From SZUA-146 sp963922815 (GTDB lineage: Bacteria; Pseudomonadota; Gammaproteobacteria; Steroidobacterales; SZUA-146), in the NCBI GenBank assembly GCA_963922815.1, contig CAWUKD010000001.1, positions 52,372 through 116,371 of the forward strand: a DNA stretch of 64,000 nucleotides. Direction: 5' to 3'. Below are positions 16,653 to 26,215 of the stretch, in pieces. Numbering within the stretch: the first letter of the stretch is position 1; each line of letters begins with the position of its first letter. The notes under the pieces were generated by a model. That model did no database searches. It worked only from the letters and a program-made list of their open reading frames with translations, and had not been told where the DNA came from. The position numbers were made by a program, and so were the translations under genes.

Positions 16653-18263
16653 TCAGGCTACCCGACTGTTAGCCGCATCCAGCTGAGTGCTCAGATATTC
16701 TTCGTACGTGCCGGAATAGTCGTTGATTCCGGTGGGTGTCATTTCGATAATCCGCGTCGCCAGTGACGACACAAAATCGCGATCGTGACTGATAAAAATC
16801 AGCGTGCCTTCGTAGTGCTCCAACGCCAGATTAAGGGCCTCAATCGATTCCATATCCAGGTGATTGGTGGGCTCATCCATAACCAGCACATTAGGTTTGA
16901 GCAATATCAGCTTGCCAAACATCAGCCGGGCCTCTTCACCACCGGAAACCACGTTCACGGATTTTTCAGAATCGTCGCGAGAAAACAGCATGCGGCCAAG
17001 CGTACCGCGCAGGAACTGATCGTCCGCGCCTTTCGGCCGCCACTGCGCCATCCAGTCGAACAGCGTCATGTCTGTGTCAAAGTCGGCCGAGTGATCCTGT
17101 GCAAAATAGCCAACGCTGGCGTTCTCGGACCATTTCACTTCGCCACCACCCAAAGGCTCGTCACCAATGAGGCAGCGTGCCAGCGTGGTCTTGCCGATAC
17201 CGCTGGGTCCAATGATGGCCACGCGAGAGCCGGCATCGACGTTCAAACTGAGGTCTTCAAAGAGCGAGCCTTCGTCGAATGCTTTGGTCAGGCCTTCGGC
17301 CTCAACTGCAAAACGACGCAGGGGTTTTTCCTGCTCGAAACGGATGTACGGGCTAACACGGCTCGACGGTTTAATGTCATCAAGCTTGATTTTCTCAAGC
17401 TGTTTGGCACGCGATGTTGCCTGCTTGGCTTTCGACGCATTGGCCGAGAACCGGCTGACGAACGCCTGCAGATCGGCCATCTTGGCTTTCTTCTTGGCGT
17501 TGTCAGCCTGTCGACGCTCCAGCGCCTGGGTGGCCGCCGTCATGTATTCATCGTAGTTGCCGGGGAACAGCTGCAGCCGACCGTAGTCGAGGTCGGCCAT
17601 GTGCGTGCACACCGTGTTCAGAAAGTGGCGATCGTGCGAAATGATCACCATGGTCGAACGGCTTTCATTCAGAAACTCTTCGAGCCAGCGAATCGTATTG
17701 ATGTCGAGGTTGTTGGTGGGCTCGTCGAGCAGCAGCACGTCCGGATCGGAAAACAGCGCTTGTGCAAGCAGCACACGCAACTTCCAGCCCGGCGCGATTT
17801 CACTCATGGGCCCTTCGTGCTGGTCGGTTGGAATACCGATACCTTCGAGCAGCTCGCCGGCCCGCGATTCAGCCGAATAGCCGTCCATCTCGGCAAACTC
17901 GATTTCAAGGTCAGCGACGCGCATGCCTTCGTCGTCACTCATGTCGACTTTGGCATACAGCTCATCGCGTTCCTTCATGACTTTCCAGAGCGTCTCGTGA
18001 CCCATCATCACCGTGTCAAGCACCCGGTATTCCTCGTAGGCAAACTGGTCCTGACGCAGCGTTCCGACGCGTACGTTAGGTCCCACCGACACATTACCGG
18101 AACTCGGCTCCAGCTCGCGCGACAGCAGTTTCATAAACGTGGATTTGCCGCAGCCATTGGCCCCGATCAGGCCGTAGCGCTTGCCGTCGCTGAAGGACGC
18201 AGACACGTTTTCGAACAGAGGCTTGGCGCCAAACTGGATGGAAAGATTGGAAGTTGTAATCAC
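16653..18263 (-). CDS. ybiT: ABC-F ATPase, YbiT type
   Basis: 536 residues with two ABC domains and no membrane segment. First Walker A GLIGANGCGKST and Walker B LLLDEPTNNLD; second Walker A IGPSGIGKTT with VMDEPTNHLDME. The charged linker between them (QALERRQADNAKKKAKM...) is the ABC-F hallmark, and sequence blocks match E. coli YbiT. ABC-F proteins bind the ribosomal E site and modulate translation. I chose GTG 18263 (VITTSNLSIQFG) because YbiT begins at this point and GGGA lies upstream; an upstream in-frame ATG at 18359 would add 32 residues unlike the family. Confidence 0.93.
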   Translation of the reverse strand: MITTSNLSIQFGAKPLFENVSASFSDGKRYGLIGANGCGKSTFMKLLSRELEPSSGNVSVGPNVRVGTLRQDQFAYEEYRVLDTVMMGHETLWKVMKERDELYAKVDMSDDEGMRVADLEIEFAEMDGYSAESRAGELLEGIGIPTDQHEGPMSEIAPGWKLRVLLAQALFSDPDVLLLDEPTNNLDINTIRWLEEFLNESRSTMVIISHDRHFLNTVCTHMADLDYGRLQLFPGNYDEYMTAATQALERRQADNAKKKAKMADLQAFVSRFSANASKAKQATSRAKQLEKIKLDDIKPSSRVSPYIRFEQEKPLRRFAVEAEGLTKAFDEGSLFEDLSLNVDAGSRVAIIGPSGIGKTTLARCLIGDEPLGGGEVKWSENASVGYFAQDHSADFDTDMTLFDWMAQWRPKGADDQFLRGTLGRMLFSRDDSEKSVNVVSGGEEARLMFGKLILLKPNVLVMDEPTNHLDMESIEALNLALEHYEGTLIFISHDRDFVSSLATRIIEMTPTGINDYSGTYEEYLSTQLDAANSRVA

Positions 18264-18455
18264 GATAAAATCCCGGCCGACGTCGGCGCTACATATAGAG
18301 AAAAAACGCCGGCCGTTACGGCTGGCGCGGGGATCATAACAGAATCCGGCCCGAACCACCGCTTCGCCGCGACAGGCCTTAAAAATACCTTCCCGTACAA
18401 TAAGATAGCGTAGTCGGAAGAACGCATGGCCGCGCCGGAACGGGTGCTGTTGTTC

Positions 18456-19337
18456 CTACCGCAGCCGGGCCTCGACCCAGGCGATCACGTCGTTCACCAC
18501 GTCAACTCGCTCAGGCTCATTGAAGATTTCATGATAGAGACCAGGAAACAATTTCAGCGTCTTGTCTGTAGAGCCAATACGCTCAAACAGTATTCGGGAA
18601 GCGTCAGGGGTCACAAGGGTATCGGCTTCGCCGTGCATAACCAGGGCCGGCAGCGTGATGCCAGGCAGGCCTTCATGCGTTCGCTTCATGCCGGTAAACA
18701 TCGCCACCAGCATGCTCGCCGTGAGCTTGCCGGTGTAGACCAGCGGATCATTGACATAGCGGGAGACGACTTCCGCGTCCCGACTTACCCCGGCCGCGTC
18801 AAGTTGCAGCGCGCCCATGGACGGCGCAATTTTGGCCAGAACCCGCATGATGGCTACCTGCATCCAGCCCGGTTCGGGATCGGCAAGCACCGCCGCGCCG
18901 GAAAACACAGCGCCCTGAAAGCGCGTTTGATGGCGCTGAAGGTAGAGCGATGCCACCAGTCCACCCATGCTGTGACCGACAAGAAAAAAAGGCACCGGAA
19001 CTACGGCCTCCGGGTTATTGGAAGTGCTTGATCGACTGTCCACAGTAAAGTCTTGTTCTGCATAATCGTGTGCCAACTCGACGGCTCGCAGGTACTCATC
19101 GATATCGCGTACACAGCATTGCTTTCCATAGGACTTGCCGTGGCCCGGAAGGTCTACCGTGGTGACGGCAAATCCCTGCGAATTCACCTGCGACGCAAAG
19201 TCCGCATAGCGGCCACCATGTTCAGCGGCGCCGTGTACGACCAGCATCACAGCCCGCAGCGGTCCATCCGGTCGCCAGGACTGATAGTGGAGTGACTGAC
19301 CATTGCCGGCGATAAGTGTGTGTACGCTGTGCGTCAA
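18456..19337 (-). CDS. Alpha/beta hydrolase, monoacylglycerol lipase type
   Basis: About 293 residues of a serine hydrolase in the lysophospholipase/monoglyceride lipase group: oxyanion segment VVHGAAEHGGRY, nucleophile elbow GHSMGG, acid in HGEADTLVTP and catalytic His in GLYHEIFNEPER. It probably cleaves monoacylglycerols or lysophospholipids in the cytoplasm. The start is uncertain because no ATG fits: TTG 19337 follows GGGAG by six bases and is preferred; TTG 19355 has no ribosome-binding site. It stands alone between the ABC-F and aldehyde dehydrogenase genes on the same strand. Confidence 0.9.
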   Translation of the reverse strand: MTHSVHTLIAGNGQSLHYQSWRPDGPLRAVMLVVHGAAEHGGRYADFASQVNSQGFAVTTVDLPGHGKSYGKQCCVRDIDEYLRAVELAHDYAEQDFTVDSRSSTSNNPEAVVPVPFFLVGHSMGGLVASLYLQRHQTRFQGAVFSGAAVLADPEPGWMQVAIMRVLAKIAPSMGALQLDAAGVSRDAEVVSRYVNDPLVYTGKLTASMLVAMFTGMKRTHEGLPGITLPALVMHGEADTLVTPDASRILFERIGSTDKTLKLFPGLYHEIFNEPERVDVVNDVIAWVEARLR

Positions 19338-19477
19338 CGGGAGCTCCCGGGTCAATCGCTATGTCGATAGCATGATCGGACAAAGCGGATATGTGAGTTT
19401 AGCGGCCATACTCGAATTCGCTGACCCGTTGTGAAACGTATTGCGTTGGCCAGCGCCAGACCGTGATTGTTCGCTGC

Positions 19478-20899
19478 TTAAAAATGCAGTGTTTTAACTT
19501 CCTGGTAATCCTCAAGCCCCATAACGCCACCCTCGCGCCCGTTGCCGGACTGGCGATAACCGCCAAACGGCGATCCGTAGTTGTACGCGGCTCCGTTCAC
19601 ATGCACGGCACCGACACGCAGCTGACTCGCCACACGTTCCGCGCGCTGACGATCACTGGTCTCGATATAGGCCGCCAGCCCGTAAGGCGTATCATTAGCC
19701 AGTCGTACGGCGTCCTCTTCGCCGTCAAACGGAATGATGACAACCACCGGCCCGAAAATTTCTTCCTGCGCCACGCGCATATCGTTAGTCACACCGGCAA
19801 ACACCGTTGGCTTTACAAACCATCCGGTATCACAACCCGCCGGCTTGCCTGTACCGCCAGCGACCAGAACGGCACCCTCATCGATTCCGACCTGAATCAT
19901 GTGTTGAACGCGGTCAAACTGAATCTTGTCAAACAGCGGCCCCAGATGATCCCCTTCCTGCAGCGGATCACCTACGCCTTGTCCTTCGGCCGCCCGCTTT
20001 GCAATATCAACTACCTGATCATAGCAGCTGCGTTCAACCAGCAGTCGCGTCGGCGCGTCGCAGGACTGGCCCGTGTTGCTGAAACAATTCAGTACCGAAT
20101 CGGTGACGCACTTTTCAAGATCACAGTCGGCAAACACCAGATCAGGCGACTTGCCGCCCAGTTCAAGCGTCACGCGCTTGACCGTATCAGCGGCAGTGCG
20201 CATCACGGCAGTACCTGCCCGGGTTGAGCCGGTAAACGACATCATATGAATGTCCGGATGCGCCGACAGGGCTGCCCCCACGGAGGGCCCATCGCCCTGC
20301 ACCAGATTGAACACACCGGGAGGAAATCCCGCTGCGTGAATGATTTCGGCATAGATCATTGCCGACACGGGCGTGTACTCGGAAGGTTTGAGAATACACG
20401 TACAGCCTGTGGCCAGCGCCGGGATGACTTTTAACGCAACCTGATTAATGGGCCAGTTCCAGGGCGTGATCAGCCCGCATACGCCAATGGGTTCGCGTAC
20501 CAGAATGTCGCCGTTGCCCAGCGTCTCACGCTCTTCCAGTGATTGAAGCGATTCGACAAAACCTTCCAGATGTCCCACGGCCGCATCGGCCTGCATGGAT
20601 CGGGAAAACGATATGGGCACACCCATCTCCGCCGTCATGGCCTGGGCCATGTCTTCCATGCGCTTGCGCGTTTCCACCAGCAGCGATTCAAGCAGATCGA
20701 GGCGCTCCGACTTCGACGACTGGCCAAAGCTCGCAAAGGCCTCGGAGGCCGCCGCCACCGCGTTGTTTACATCGTGCTCATCGCCGAGATGAATTGTGCC
20801 AATCTGAGCTTCCGTAGCAGGATTGTTAACGGCGAACTTGCGAGTACTGTGTGGCAACACCCACTCACCGTTAATATAAAACTTGTCGAGATTCTGCAT
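19478..20899 (-). CDS. Aldehyde dehydrogenase family protein
   Basis: About 473 residues with all NAD(P)-aldehyde dehydrogenase signatures: ITPWNWPINQ, the cofactor loop SFTGSTRAG, the general base in LELGGKSP and the catalytic Cys in NTGQSCDAPTR, then EEIFGPVV. The likely activity is oxidation of an aldehyde to its acid. The protein resembles the broad group annotated as betaine-aldehyde/gamma-aminobutyraldehyde-type dehydrogenases, but substrate is not readable; a betaine-aldehyde role beside the carnitine genes is only a guess. ATG 20899 has GGGA seven bases upstream and fits the usual start. Confidence 0.92.
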   Translation of the reverse strand: MQNLDKFYINGEWVLPHSTRKFAVNNPATEAQIGTIHLGDEHDVNNAVAAASEAFASFGQSSKSERLDLLESLLVETRKRMEDMAQAMTAEMGVPISFSRSMQADAAVGHLEGFVESLQSLEERETLGNGDILVREPIGVCGLITPWNWPINQVALKVIPALATGCTCILKPSEYTPVSAMIYAEIIHAAGFPPGVFNLVQGDGPSVGAALSAHPDIHMMSFTGSTRAGTAVMRTAADTVKRVTLELGGKSPDLVFADCDLEKCVTDSVLNCFSNTGQSCDAPTRLLVERSCYDQVVDIAKRAAEGQGVGDPLQEGDHLGPLFDKIQFDRVQHMIQVGIDEGAVLVAGGTGKPAGCDTGWFVKPTVFAGVTNDMRVAQEEIFGPVVVIIPFDGEEDAVRLANDTPYGLAAYIETSDRQRAERVASQLRVGAVHVNGAAYNYGSPFGGYRQSGNGREGGVMGLEDYQEVKTLHF

Positions 20900-21136
20900 G
20901 GTTAAGTCCCGTCGTCTGTTTGGCAAATGCCTGGCTGATACAAGAGTGCCATCTTAACTGACCGGCCGCCATGCCAGTGTGCTGTATACGCCATCATGTA
21001 ATCTGCTATAACGGGGCCTGGTACAAAGTCCAGGGACCGCAAGGGTAACCCGGGACACATTGGGCCAGCAGGTGGCGATGCCGCATTCGTCAGTGACGAC
21101 GGCTTCGGAAACCTTTTTCGGGATCGGAGATCGGCC

Positions 21137-21727
21137 ATGCCATGCTCAACAACCCCATTTGATTCTCTGCACCAGTCCATCCTGGACTGCCGGCTATGCG
21201 CTGAGGAACTTGAACACGGTGTAAGACCGGTCGTACAAGTGCACCCCGCCGCAAGAATCCTCATTGCCGGACAGGCACCGGGCAGCAAAGTGCACGCAAG
21301 TGGCATTCCCTTTGACGATGCCAGCGGCGACCGTCTGCGAGCGTGGATGGGTATCGATCGTGATACGTTCTACGACCGAGCGCGTATTGCCATTGTGCCA
21401 ATGGGGTTTTGTTATCCAGGCACAGGCAAATCAGGCGACCTGCCTCCCAGAACCATTTGTGCAGCAACCTGGCGTACACGGCTGCTCGCCGAGCTACCCA
21501 ACATTCGGCTAACGCTTGTTCTTGGCCTGTACGCACAGAAATGGCATCTGACTTCGCCGGGCAAGAATCTGACGGAAACGGTCTCGAACTGGAAAGACTA
21601 CGGCACTGCAATCATGCCCATGCCGCACCCGAGCCCTCGCAATGCACTCTGGCTCAAAAAGAACCCGTGGTTCGAAAAAAACGCGCTACCGACACTCAAA
21701 AAGCGCGTCACCAAAGCGCTCGGCTAA
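21137..21727 (+). CDS. Uracil-DNA glycosylase family protein, [4Fe-4S] type
   Basis: 196 residues. Motif 1 GQAPG (45-49) and motif 2 HPSPRN near residue 160 mark the uracil-DNA glycosylase superfamily. Four cysteines, C18, C21, C92 and C108, have the CxxC and C-x15-C spacing of the iron-sulfur ligands of family 4 enzymes. The residues after motif 1 (GSKVHASGIPFDDASG) differ from the canonical family 4 stretch and define the common proteobacterial subgroup whose activity is less studied. Expected role: excision of uracil from DNA. No operon partner. Confidence 0.85.
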   Translation: MPCSTTPFDSLHQSILDCRLCAEELEHGVRPVVQVHPAARILIAGQAPGSKVHASGIPFDDASGDRLRAWMGIDRDTFYDRARIAIVPMGFCYPGTGKSGDLPPRTICAATWRTRLLAELPNIRLTLVLGLYAQKWHLTSPGKNLTETVSNWKDYGTAIMPMPHPSPRNALWLKKNPWFEKNALPTLKKRVTKALG

Positions 21728-21875
21728 CATTTTGACTCATTCATGACGGCACCCACCGAGCGTTGTTGCCGACAAAATCCCCTTGGTTTCGCAATGACAA
21801 CGTTGGACAATGCGTTTCAGATTTGGCGACAAAACATAACGCCATTCCATCAACGCGCCAGGTCGCAGCCGTCGG

Positions 21876-21904
21876 TTGGATCAGGGCATCGTTTTCTTTA
21901 CACT
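21876..21904 (+). promoter_or_regulatory. Sigma-70 promoter of the GAPDH gene
   Basis: TTGGAT (21876-21881), 17-base spacer, TACACT (21899-21904); the predicted start near 21911 is about 67 bases before the GTG start. Confidence 0.6.
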
Positions 21905-21906
21905 AC

Positions 21907-21939
21907 GGGCGTCCAATTCGGGGCACGACGCCCTTTTTT
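21907..21939 (+). terminator. Intrinsic terminator overlapping GAPDH transcription start
   Basis: GGGCGTC, 13-base loop, GACGCCC, then six T. It can terminate read-through from the glycosylase gene. Transcripts from the promoter at 21876-21904 would start inside the left arm and should escape it. Confidence 0.7.
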
Positions 21940-21977
21940 CTATTAGAACAACCCCCTTTTGCCAGAAGGAATGCACT

Positions 21978-23432
21978 GTGAATCAGGATCTCGAACAAGA
22001 ACTGCTGAATAGCTGGATGGAGCGTCAGGAATACGCCGAGCTGATGCAGCCACTCGTAGGTAAGCTCTATCGCGAGCGGTCAGTCGAAATCAGCGTCTTC
22101 GGCCGTTCGCTGGTCGGTGCGAGTGCTATCGACATTATCAAGGCCCATCGCAGTGTGCGCCTTCACAAAGGCACCAAACTGAGACTCCGGGAAAGCTATC
22201 CGCTACTTGAAGCCATTAGTAAACTGTCCCTGCCTCAGCTCGAAATCGATCTGGGCAAACTGGCCTATCAATTCGAATACGAAAACGAATCTGATCAGTC
22301 TGTCGAAGACTACCTGCAGGACACCTTCAAGGACGTTCTGGGCACGACAGACCAACGCGAACCGGTTGATATTGTTCTCTACGGTTTCGGTCGTATTGGA
22401 CGACTGATGGCGCGCCTGCTGATCGAACGACAGGGCAAAAACAACTCCCTGCGTTTGCGCGCGATTGTCACTCGGGGCGGCAAAGACGGCGACCTCGAAA
22501 AACGGGCGAGCCTGTTGCGACGAGACTCGATTCACGGACCGTTCAACGGCAGCATCACCGTGAATCAGGAACGCAACGCGATCAAGGCCAATGGTGCCTT
22601 CATTCAGATGATCTACGCCAACAGTCCTGACGAAGTGGATTACACCAAGTACGGTATTCACAACGCGATCGTCATTGACAATACGGGCATGTGGCGCGAT
22701 CCCGAAGGGCTGGGCCTCCACCTGAAAGCCAAGGGTGCGAAGAAAGTCATTCTGACGGCTCCCGGCAAAGGCGACATCAAGAACATTGTTTACGGCGTCA
22801 ATCACAGCGACATCGAAAACACCGACACCATTCTGTCTGCGGCCAGCTGTACCACCAACGCAATAACGCCCGTACTCAAAGCACTCAACGAAGAGTTTGG
22901 CATTGAAAACGGTCACGTCGAATCCGTTCATTCGTTTACCAACGACCAGAACCTGATTGACAACTATCACAAAGCCGATCGTCGCGGTCGCAGCGCTGCG
23001 CTTAACATGGTGATTACCAGCACGGGCGCGGCAAAAGCGGTGGCGAAGGCCTACCCGGAGCTTGGCGGTAAACTGACCGGCAACGCGATTCGGGTGCCAA
23101 CGCCGAACGTCTCACTCGCCATTCTCACGCTCACCCTGAACAAAGACACCGACAAAGAGAACCTCAACGATTTCCTGCGTAAGCAATCGCTCTTTTCCGA
23201 CCTGCAGCACCAGATTGACTATACGCAATCCAAGGAAATTGTATCCACCGACCTGGTGGGCTCTCGAGCCGCCTGTGTGGTAGACGCGCAGGCCACCATT
23301 GTGTCCGAGAATCGCGCCATACTGTATGTGTGGTACGACAACGAATTTGGCTACAGCTGCCAGGTCATGCGCGTCGTGAAACGCATGGCGGGTATCAGCA
23401 GCCTGACACCGCACTGGGCCTACCAGGCTTAG
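21978..23432 (+). CDS. gap: Glyceraldehyde-3-phosphate dehydrogenase, long form
   Basis: 484 residues from GTG 21978, which follows AAGGA by eight bases. A helical N-terminal extension of about 120 residues precedes the NAD-binding start VDIVLYGFGRIGRLMARLL. The catalytic Cys lies in SAASCTTNAITPVL and the C-terminal signature is WYDNEFGYSCQVMR. The standard enzyme is about 335 residues; this roughly 480-residue form is known in several gammaproteobacteria. It oxidises glyceraldehyde-3-phosphate, or reverses in gluconeogenesis. The extension's role is unknown. Transcribed alone from a promoter directly upstream. Confidence 0.95.
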   Translation: MNQDLEQELLNSWMERQEYAELMQPLVGKLYRERSVEISVFGRSLVGASAIDIIKAHRSVRLHKGTKLRLRESYPLLEAISKLSLPQLEIDLGKLAYQFEYENESDQSVEDYLQDTFKDVLGTTDQREPVDIVLYGFGRIGRLMARLLIERQGKNNSLRLRAIVTRGGKDGDLEKRASLLRRDSIHGPFNGSITVNQERNAIKANGAFIQMIYANSPDEVDYTKYGIHNAIVIDNTGMWRDPEGLGLHLKAKGAKKVILTAPGKGDIKNIVYGVNHSDIENTDTILSAASCTTNAITPVLKALNEEFGIENGHVESVHSFTNDQNLIDNYHKADRRGRSAALNMVITSTGAAKAVAKAYPELGGKLTGNAIRVPTPNVSLAILTLTLNKDTDKENLNDFLRKQSLFSDLQHQIDYTQSKEIVSTDLVGSRAACVVDAQATIVSENRAILYVWYDNEFGYSCQVMRVVKRMAGISSLTPHWAYQA

Positions 23433-23452
23433 GTCGTACGGGACAAGATCTG

Positions 23453-23477
23453 CGCCGCCCCGGCTCGCGGGGCGGCG
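23453..23477 (+). terminator. Hairpin between convergent gap and cysB
   Basis: Perfect 10-bp stem CGCCGCCCCG / CGGGGCGGCG, five-base loop, 20 bases after the GAPDH stop. No T-run follows on either strand. Confidence 0.5.
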
Positions 23478-23581
23478 ATTGCACTACCTTCAGAATCATC
23501 TGCCGCATGGCCGGTCGCACGCGCGTGTCGGTAACACCACGTGGATGGCCGAAACCTTAAACTACGGTACTGTGAGGGTCG

Positions 23582-24559
23582 CTAGTCGAGTACGGGCAGC
23601 GGCCAGTCTTCGAAATCGCTTTCTGCCACCGCCGCCTCCCCGGATCCATTCGCACTTTGAAAGCTGATATCGATACTCTGCGGTGACACCAGGTGAATAA
23701 ACTCTTCCATATGGGGCTGAATGACCGCGTTTTTCTTGAACCCGATCCAGGTTGTGCTGCGTGGAAATAACCCGGACGCATCCAGTGCCACCAGATCGGA
23801 CTCCTGCCCGGCGTCGAACGCCATGCTCGCGACAATGCCAACCCCCATACCCATACGCACATAGGTTTTAATGACATCGGCATCGCGCGCGGTAAACACC
23901 ACATCCGGTTTCAGGCTGCGAACATCAAACGCCTGGGTCAACGATGACTCCCGGCCAAAACTGAACACGTAGGTCACCAATGGGTAGTCCGCAAGGAGCT
24001 CAAGCGTCAGAGGCGTGTCCAGCCGGGCCAGCTCGTGCTCGACCGGCACCAGCACAATCCGGTCCCACTGAAAACAGGGCACACGCACCAGGTCGCTGAA
24101 ATGTTCGTCCGAGCCACTCGCCATGGCGAAATCGATTTCGTCGCGCTGAACCAGCTCGGCGATCTGTTCCGACGTTCCCTGGTGCAGATTCAGTTTGACG
24201 TCCGGATAGCGTTCGCGAAAACGAGCAATAATTTCCGGAAGCACGTATCGGGCCTGGGTATGCGTCGTCGCGATGGACAACACGCGCTCTTCGTCCCGGT
24301 GCTCTGCGGTACGTGACTTGATGCTCTCCACGTGGAACATAACGCGGCGAGCATGCTCAATCACTTTTTCGCCGGCGGGCGTTATCCCGGTCAGACTCCG
24401 CCCTTTACGATCAAACAGAGGCACACCCAGCTCGTCCTCAAGCAGCTTGATCTGCTTGCTGACACCGGGCTGCGACGTATACAGCCGCTCCGCAGCGGCT
24501 GTGATACTGAGGCGGCTGTCCACCACCGCAAGTAAAAATCTGAGTTGCTGTAATTTCAT
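23582..24559 (-). CDS. cysB: LysR-type regulator CysB
   Basis: 325 residues. N-terminal winged helix-turn-helix (MKLQQLRFLLAVVDSRLSITAAAERLYTSQPGVSKQIK) and a periplasmic-binding-like effector domain. The segment ATTHTQARYVLPE, which in CysB binds sulfate/N-acetylserine through the Thr-rich loop, is intact, as is TARDADVIKTYVRMGMGVGIVASMA. Sequence blocks follow E. coli CysB along the whole length. It should activate the cys genes when O-/N-acetylserine signals sulfur limitation. It lies about 215 bases downstream of cysG on the same strand, so it may be co-transcribed with the operon it controls. Confidence 0.93.
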   Translation of the reverse strand: MKLQQLRFLLAVVDSRLSITAAAERLYTSQPGVSKQIKLLEDELGVPLFDRKGRSLTGITPAGEKVIEHARRVMFHVESIKSRTAEHRDEERVLSIATTHTQARYVLPEIIARFRERYPDVKLNLHQGTSEQIAELVQRDEIDFAMASGSDEHFSDLVRVPCFQWDRIVLVPVEHELARLDTPLTLELLADYPLVTYVFSFGRESSLTQAFDVRSLKPDVVFTARDADVIKTYVRMGMGVGIVASMAFDAGQESDLVALDASGLFPRSTTWIGFKKNAVIQPHMEEFIHLVSPQSIDISFQSANGSGEAAVAESDFEDWPLPVLD

Positions 24560-24773
24560 ATCCTGATGCTACAGACCGCTCAAGACGGCCATACATTTCG
24601 TGCACGGAAAATAAAGTGTCCAAAGACACATCGTCAGGCTCGACGTAATTACATTGCGGACAAAAACGCACGAAGGAGTCGTTGCGCTCCCTCTTTAGCG
24701 GAATTTTTTACGCGCCCGCAAGCTGAGATCAAATCGGCGCAGTCCTTACTTTAGCGTCGGTCGTTCACTTGAG

Positions 24774-26213
24774 TCAATTCACGGCAACCGGTTTCAGTTG
24801 CAAGGTATTTTCTGACTGCGGCTGAAACCACTGCTGGGTCTTTGCGTACGCGGCAACTTCACCAATAATCAGCATGGCCGGCGCCTCAATGCGCTCGCGT
24901 TTCGCAAGCTCGGCGAGCCCCCGAAGCGTGCCCACCGATACGCGCTGATCAGGCCTCGTACCGCGCTCAATGACCGCTACCGGCGTGTCGCCGTGCCGGC
25001 CATGCAGCTGAAGCTTTCTCGAGATCTCGCCAAACCGGGACACGCCCATATACAGCGCCAGCGTTTGCCGGTCACGAGCCAGAGCACGCCAGTCGTGCGT
25101 ATCCTGGGAGTCTTTGCCATGGCCTGTGATCAGCGACACCGACTGCGCGTGATCACGATGGGTCAGGGGTATGCCTGCGTAGGCCGCGCAGGCCGACGCC
25201 GCCGTAATCCCGGGAACGATCTGATAGCGCAATCCCTCCGCCTGCAAGGCGGTTACCTCTTCTCCGCCGCGACCGAACACAAACGGATCACCACCCTTCA
25301 GCCGGCACACGCGCTTACCTTCACTAACCAGCCTGATCAGCAGGGCGGTCGTCTGGTCCTGCACGTGGCTGGCGCAGCCGGTTCCCGGCAACGGCTTGCC
25401 GACGTCAATAAACTCGGCGTCACGTCGTGCCATGGCGAGAATCGCATCCGGCACCAGGCGGTCGTGCAACACAACATCGGCACGATGCAGCAGCTGCTGG
25501 GCACGCAGGGTCAGCAAGGACGGATCGCCAGGACCCGCTCCGACCAGCCACGCTTCCCCTTCTCCGCTTGCTGCCGAATCACGTGCAAAAGCTTCCAGCT
25601 GGTGATCCATCGCGTCATCGAGCTGCTGCGGGTGTTGTGTGTGAGCCGCCTCAACATGCCGCGAAAAAAACGTTTCCCAGAACCGTCGCCTCGCCGTTAG
25701 CGACACCAGCCTGAGCTTGACGCGGTCTCGCCAGCGAGCAGCCAGACGGGCAAGCGACGCGTACCCGTCTGACAGTTCCCGCTCGAGCTTTTCCCTGACC
25801 ATGCGCGCCAGCACGGGCGCCGAGCCACCGCTTGAAATGGCAATTACCAGAGGCGACCGGTCGACAATGGCCGGCGTAATGAAACTGGAGTGATCCGGAT
25901 CGTCAACCGAGTTGCTTAACATCGCGCGTTGTTCAGCGTCCTTAAAAACCTGCGCATTGACGTCCGGCGAATTCGTCGCAGCAATGACCAACACGTTACC
26001 GGGCAGAAACATCGGTGAATAGACGCCAGGTACGTAGTCAACGAGCGCCGCAGCACTCATCGCCTGAACCTGCGGATTAAGCTCTGGTGCTACCACGGTA
26101 ACGCGGGCGCCAGCCTCCTTCAGAAGGCGGATTTTGCGCAAGGCCACGTCGCCGCCGCCGACGACAAGACAGCGGCGGCCCGACAGGTTCGCAAACAGGG
26201 GAAAATAGTCCAT
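24774..26213 (-). CDS. cysG: Siroheme synthase CysG
   Basis: About 479 residues in the classical three-activity layout. The N-terminal domain MDYFPLFANLSGRRCLVVGGGDVALRK is the NAD-dependent precorrin-2 dehydrogenase/ferrochelatase; the SUMT domain (uroporphyrinogen-III C-methyltransferase) starts near residue 225 with WLVGAGPGDPSLLTLRA and includes RLKGGDPFVFGRGGEE. The product, siroheme, is the cofactor of CysI encoded two genes upstream. ATG 26213 lies two bases after the cysH stop and matches family starts; an upstream in-frame codon at 26255 would overlap cysH. Last gene of the cysJIHG operon. Confidence 0.95.
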   Translation of the reverse strand: MDYFPLFANLSGRRCLVVGGGDVALRKIRLLKEAGARVTVVAPELNPQVQAMSAAALVDYVPGVYSPMFLPGNVLVIAATNSPDVNAQVFKDAEQRAMLSNSVDDPDHSSFITPAIVDRSPLVIAISSGGSAPVLARMVREKLERELSDGYASLARLAARWRDRVKLRLVSLTARRRFWETFFSRHVEAAHTQHPQQLDDAMDHQLEAFARDSAASGEGEAWLVGAGPGDPSLLTLRAQQLLHRADVVLHDRLVPDAILAMARRDAEFIDVGKPLPGTGCASHVQDQTTALLIRLVSEGKRVCRLKGGDPFVFGRGGEEVTALQAEGLRYQIVPGITAASACAAYAGIPLTHRDHAQSVSLITGHGKDSQDTHDWRALARDRQTLALYMGVSRFGEISRKLQLHGRHGDTPVAVIERGTRPDQRVSVGTLRGLAELAKRERIEAPAMLIIGEVAAYAKTQQWFQPQSENTLQLKPVAVN

Positions 26214-26215
26214 GG

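Noticed and set aside
16785..18413. 542-codon plus-strand open frame opposite the ABC-F gene
   Set aside because: Shadow of the minus-strand ABC-F; no ribosome-binding site and no domain pattern.
22203..22970. 255-codon minus-strand frame opposite GAPDH
   Set aside because: Shadow of a strongly conserved gene; Val/Phe-rich composition mirrors codon bias of the real strand.
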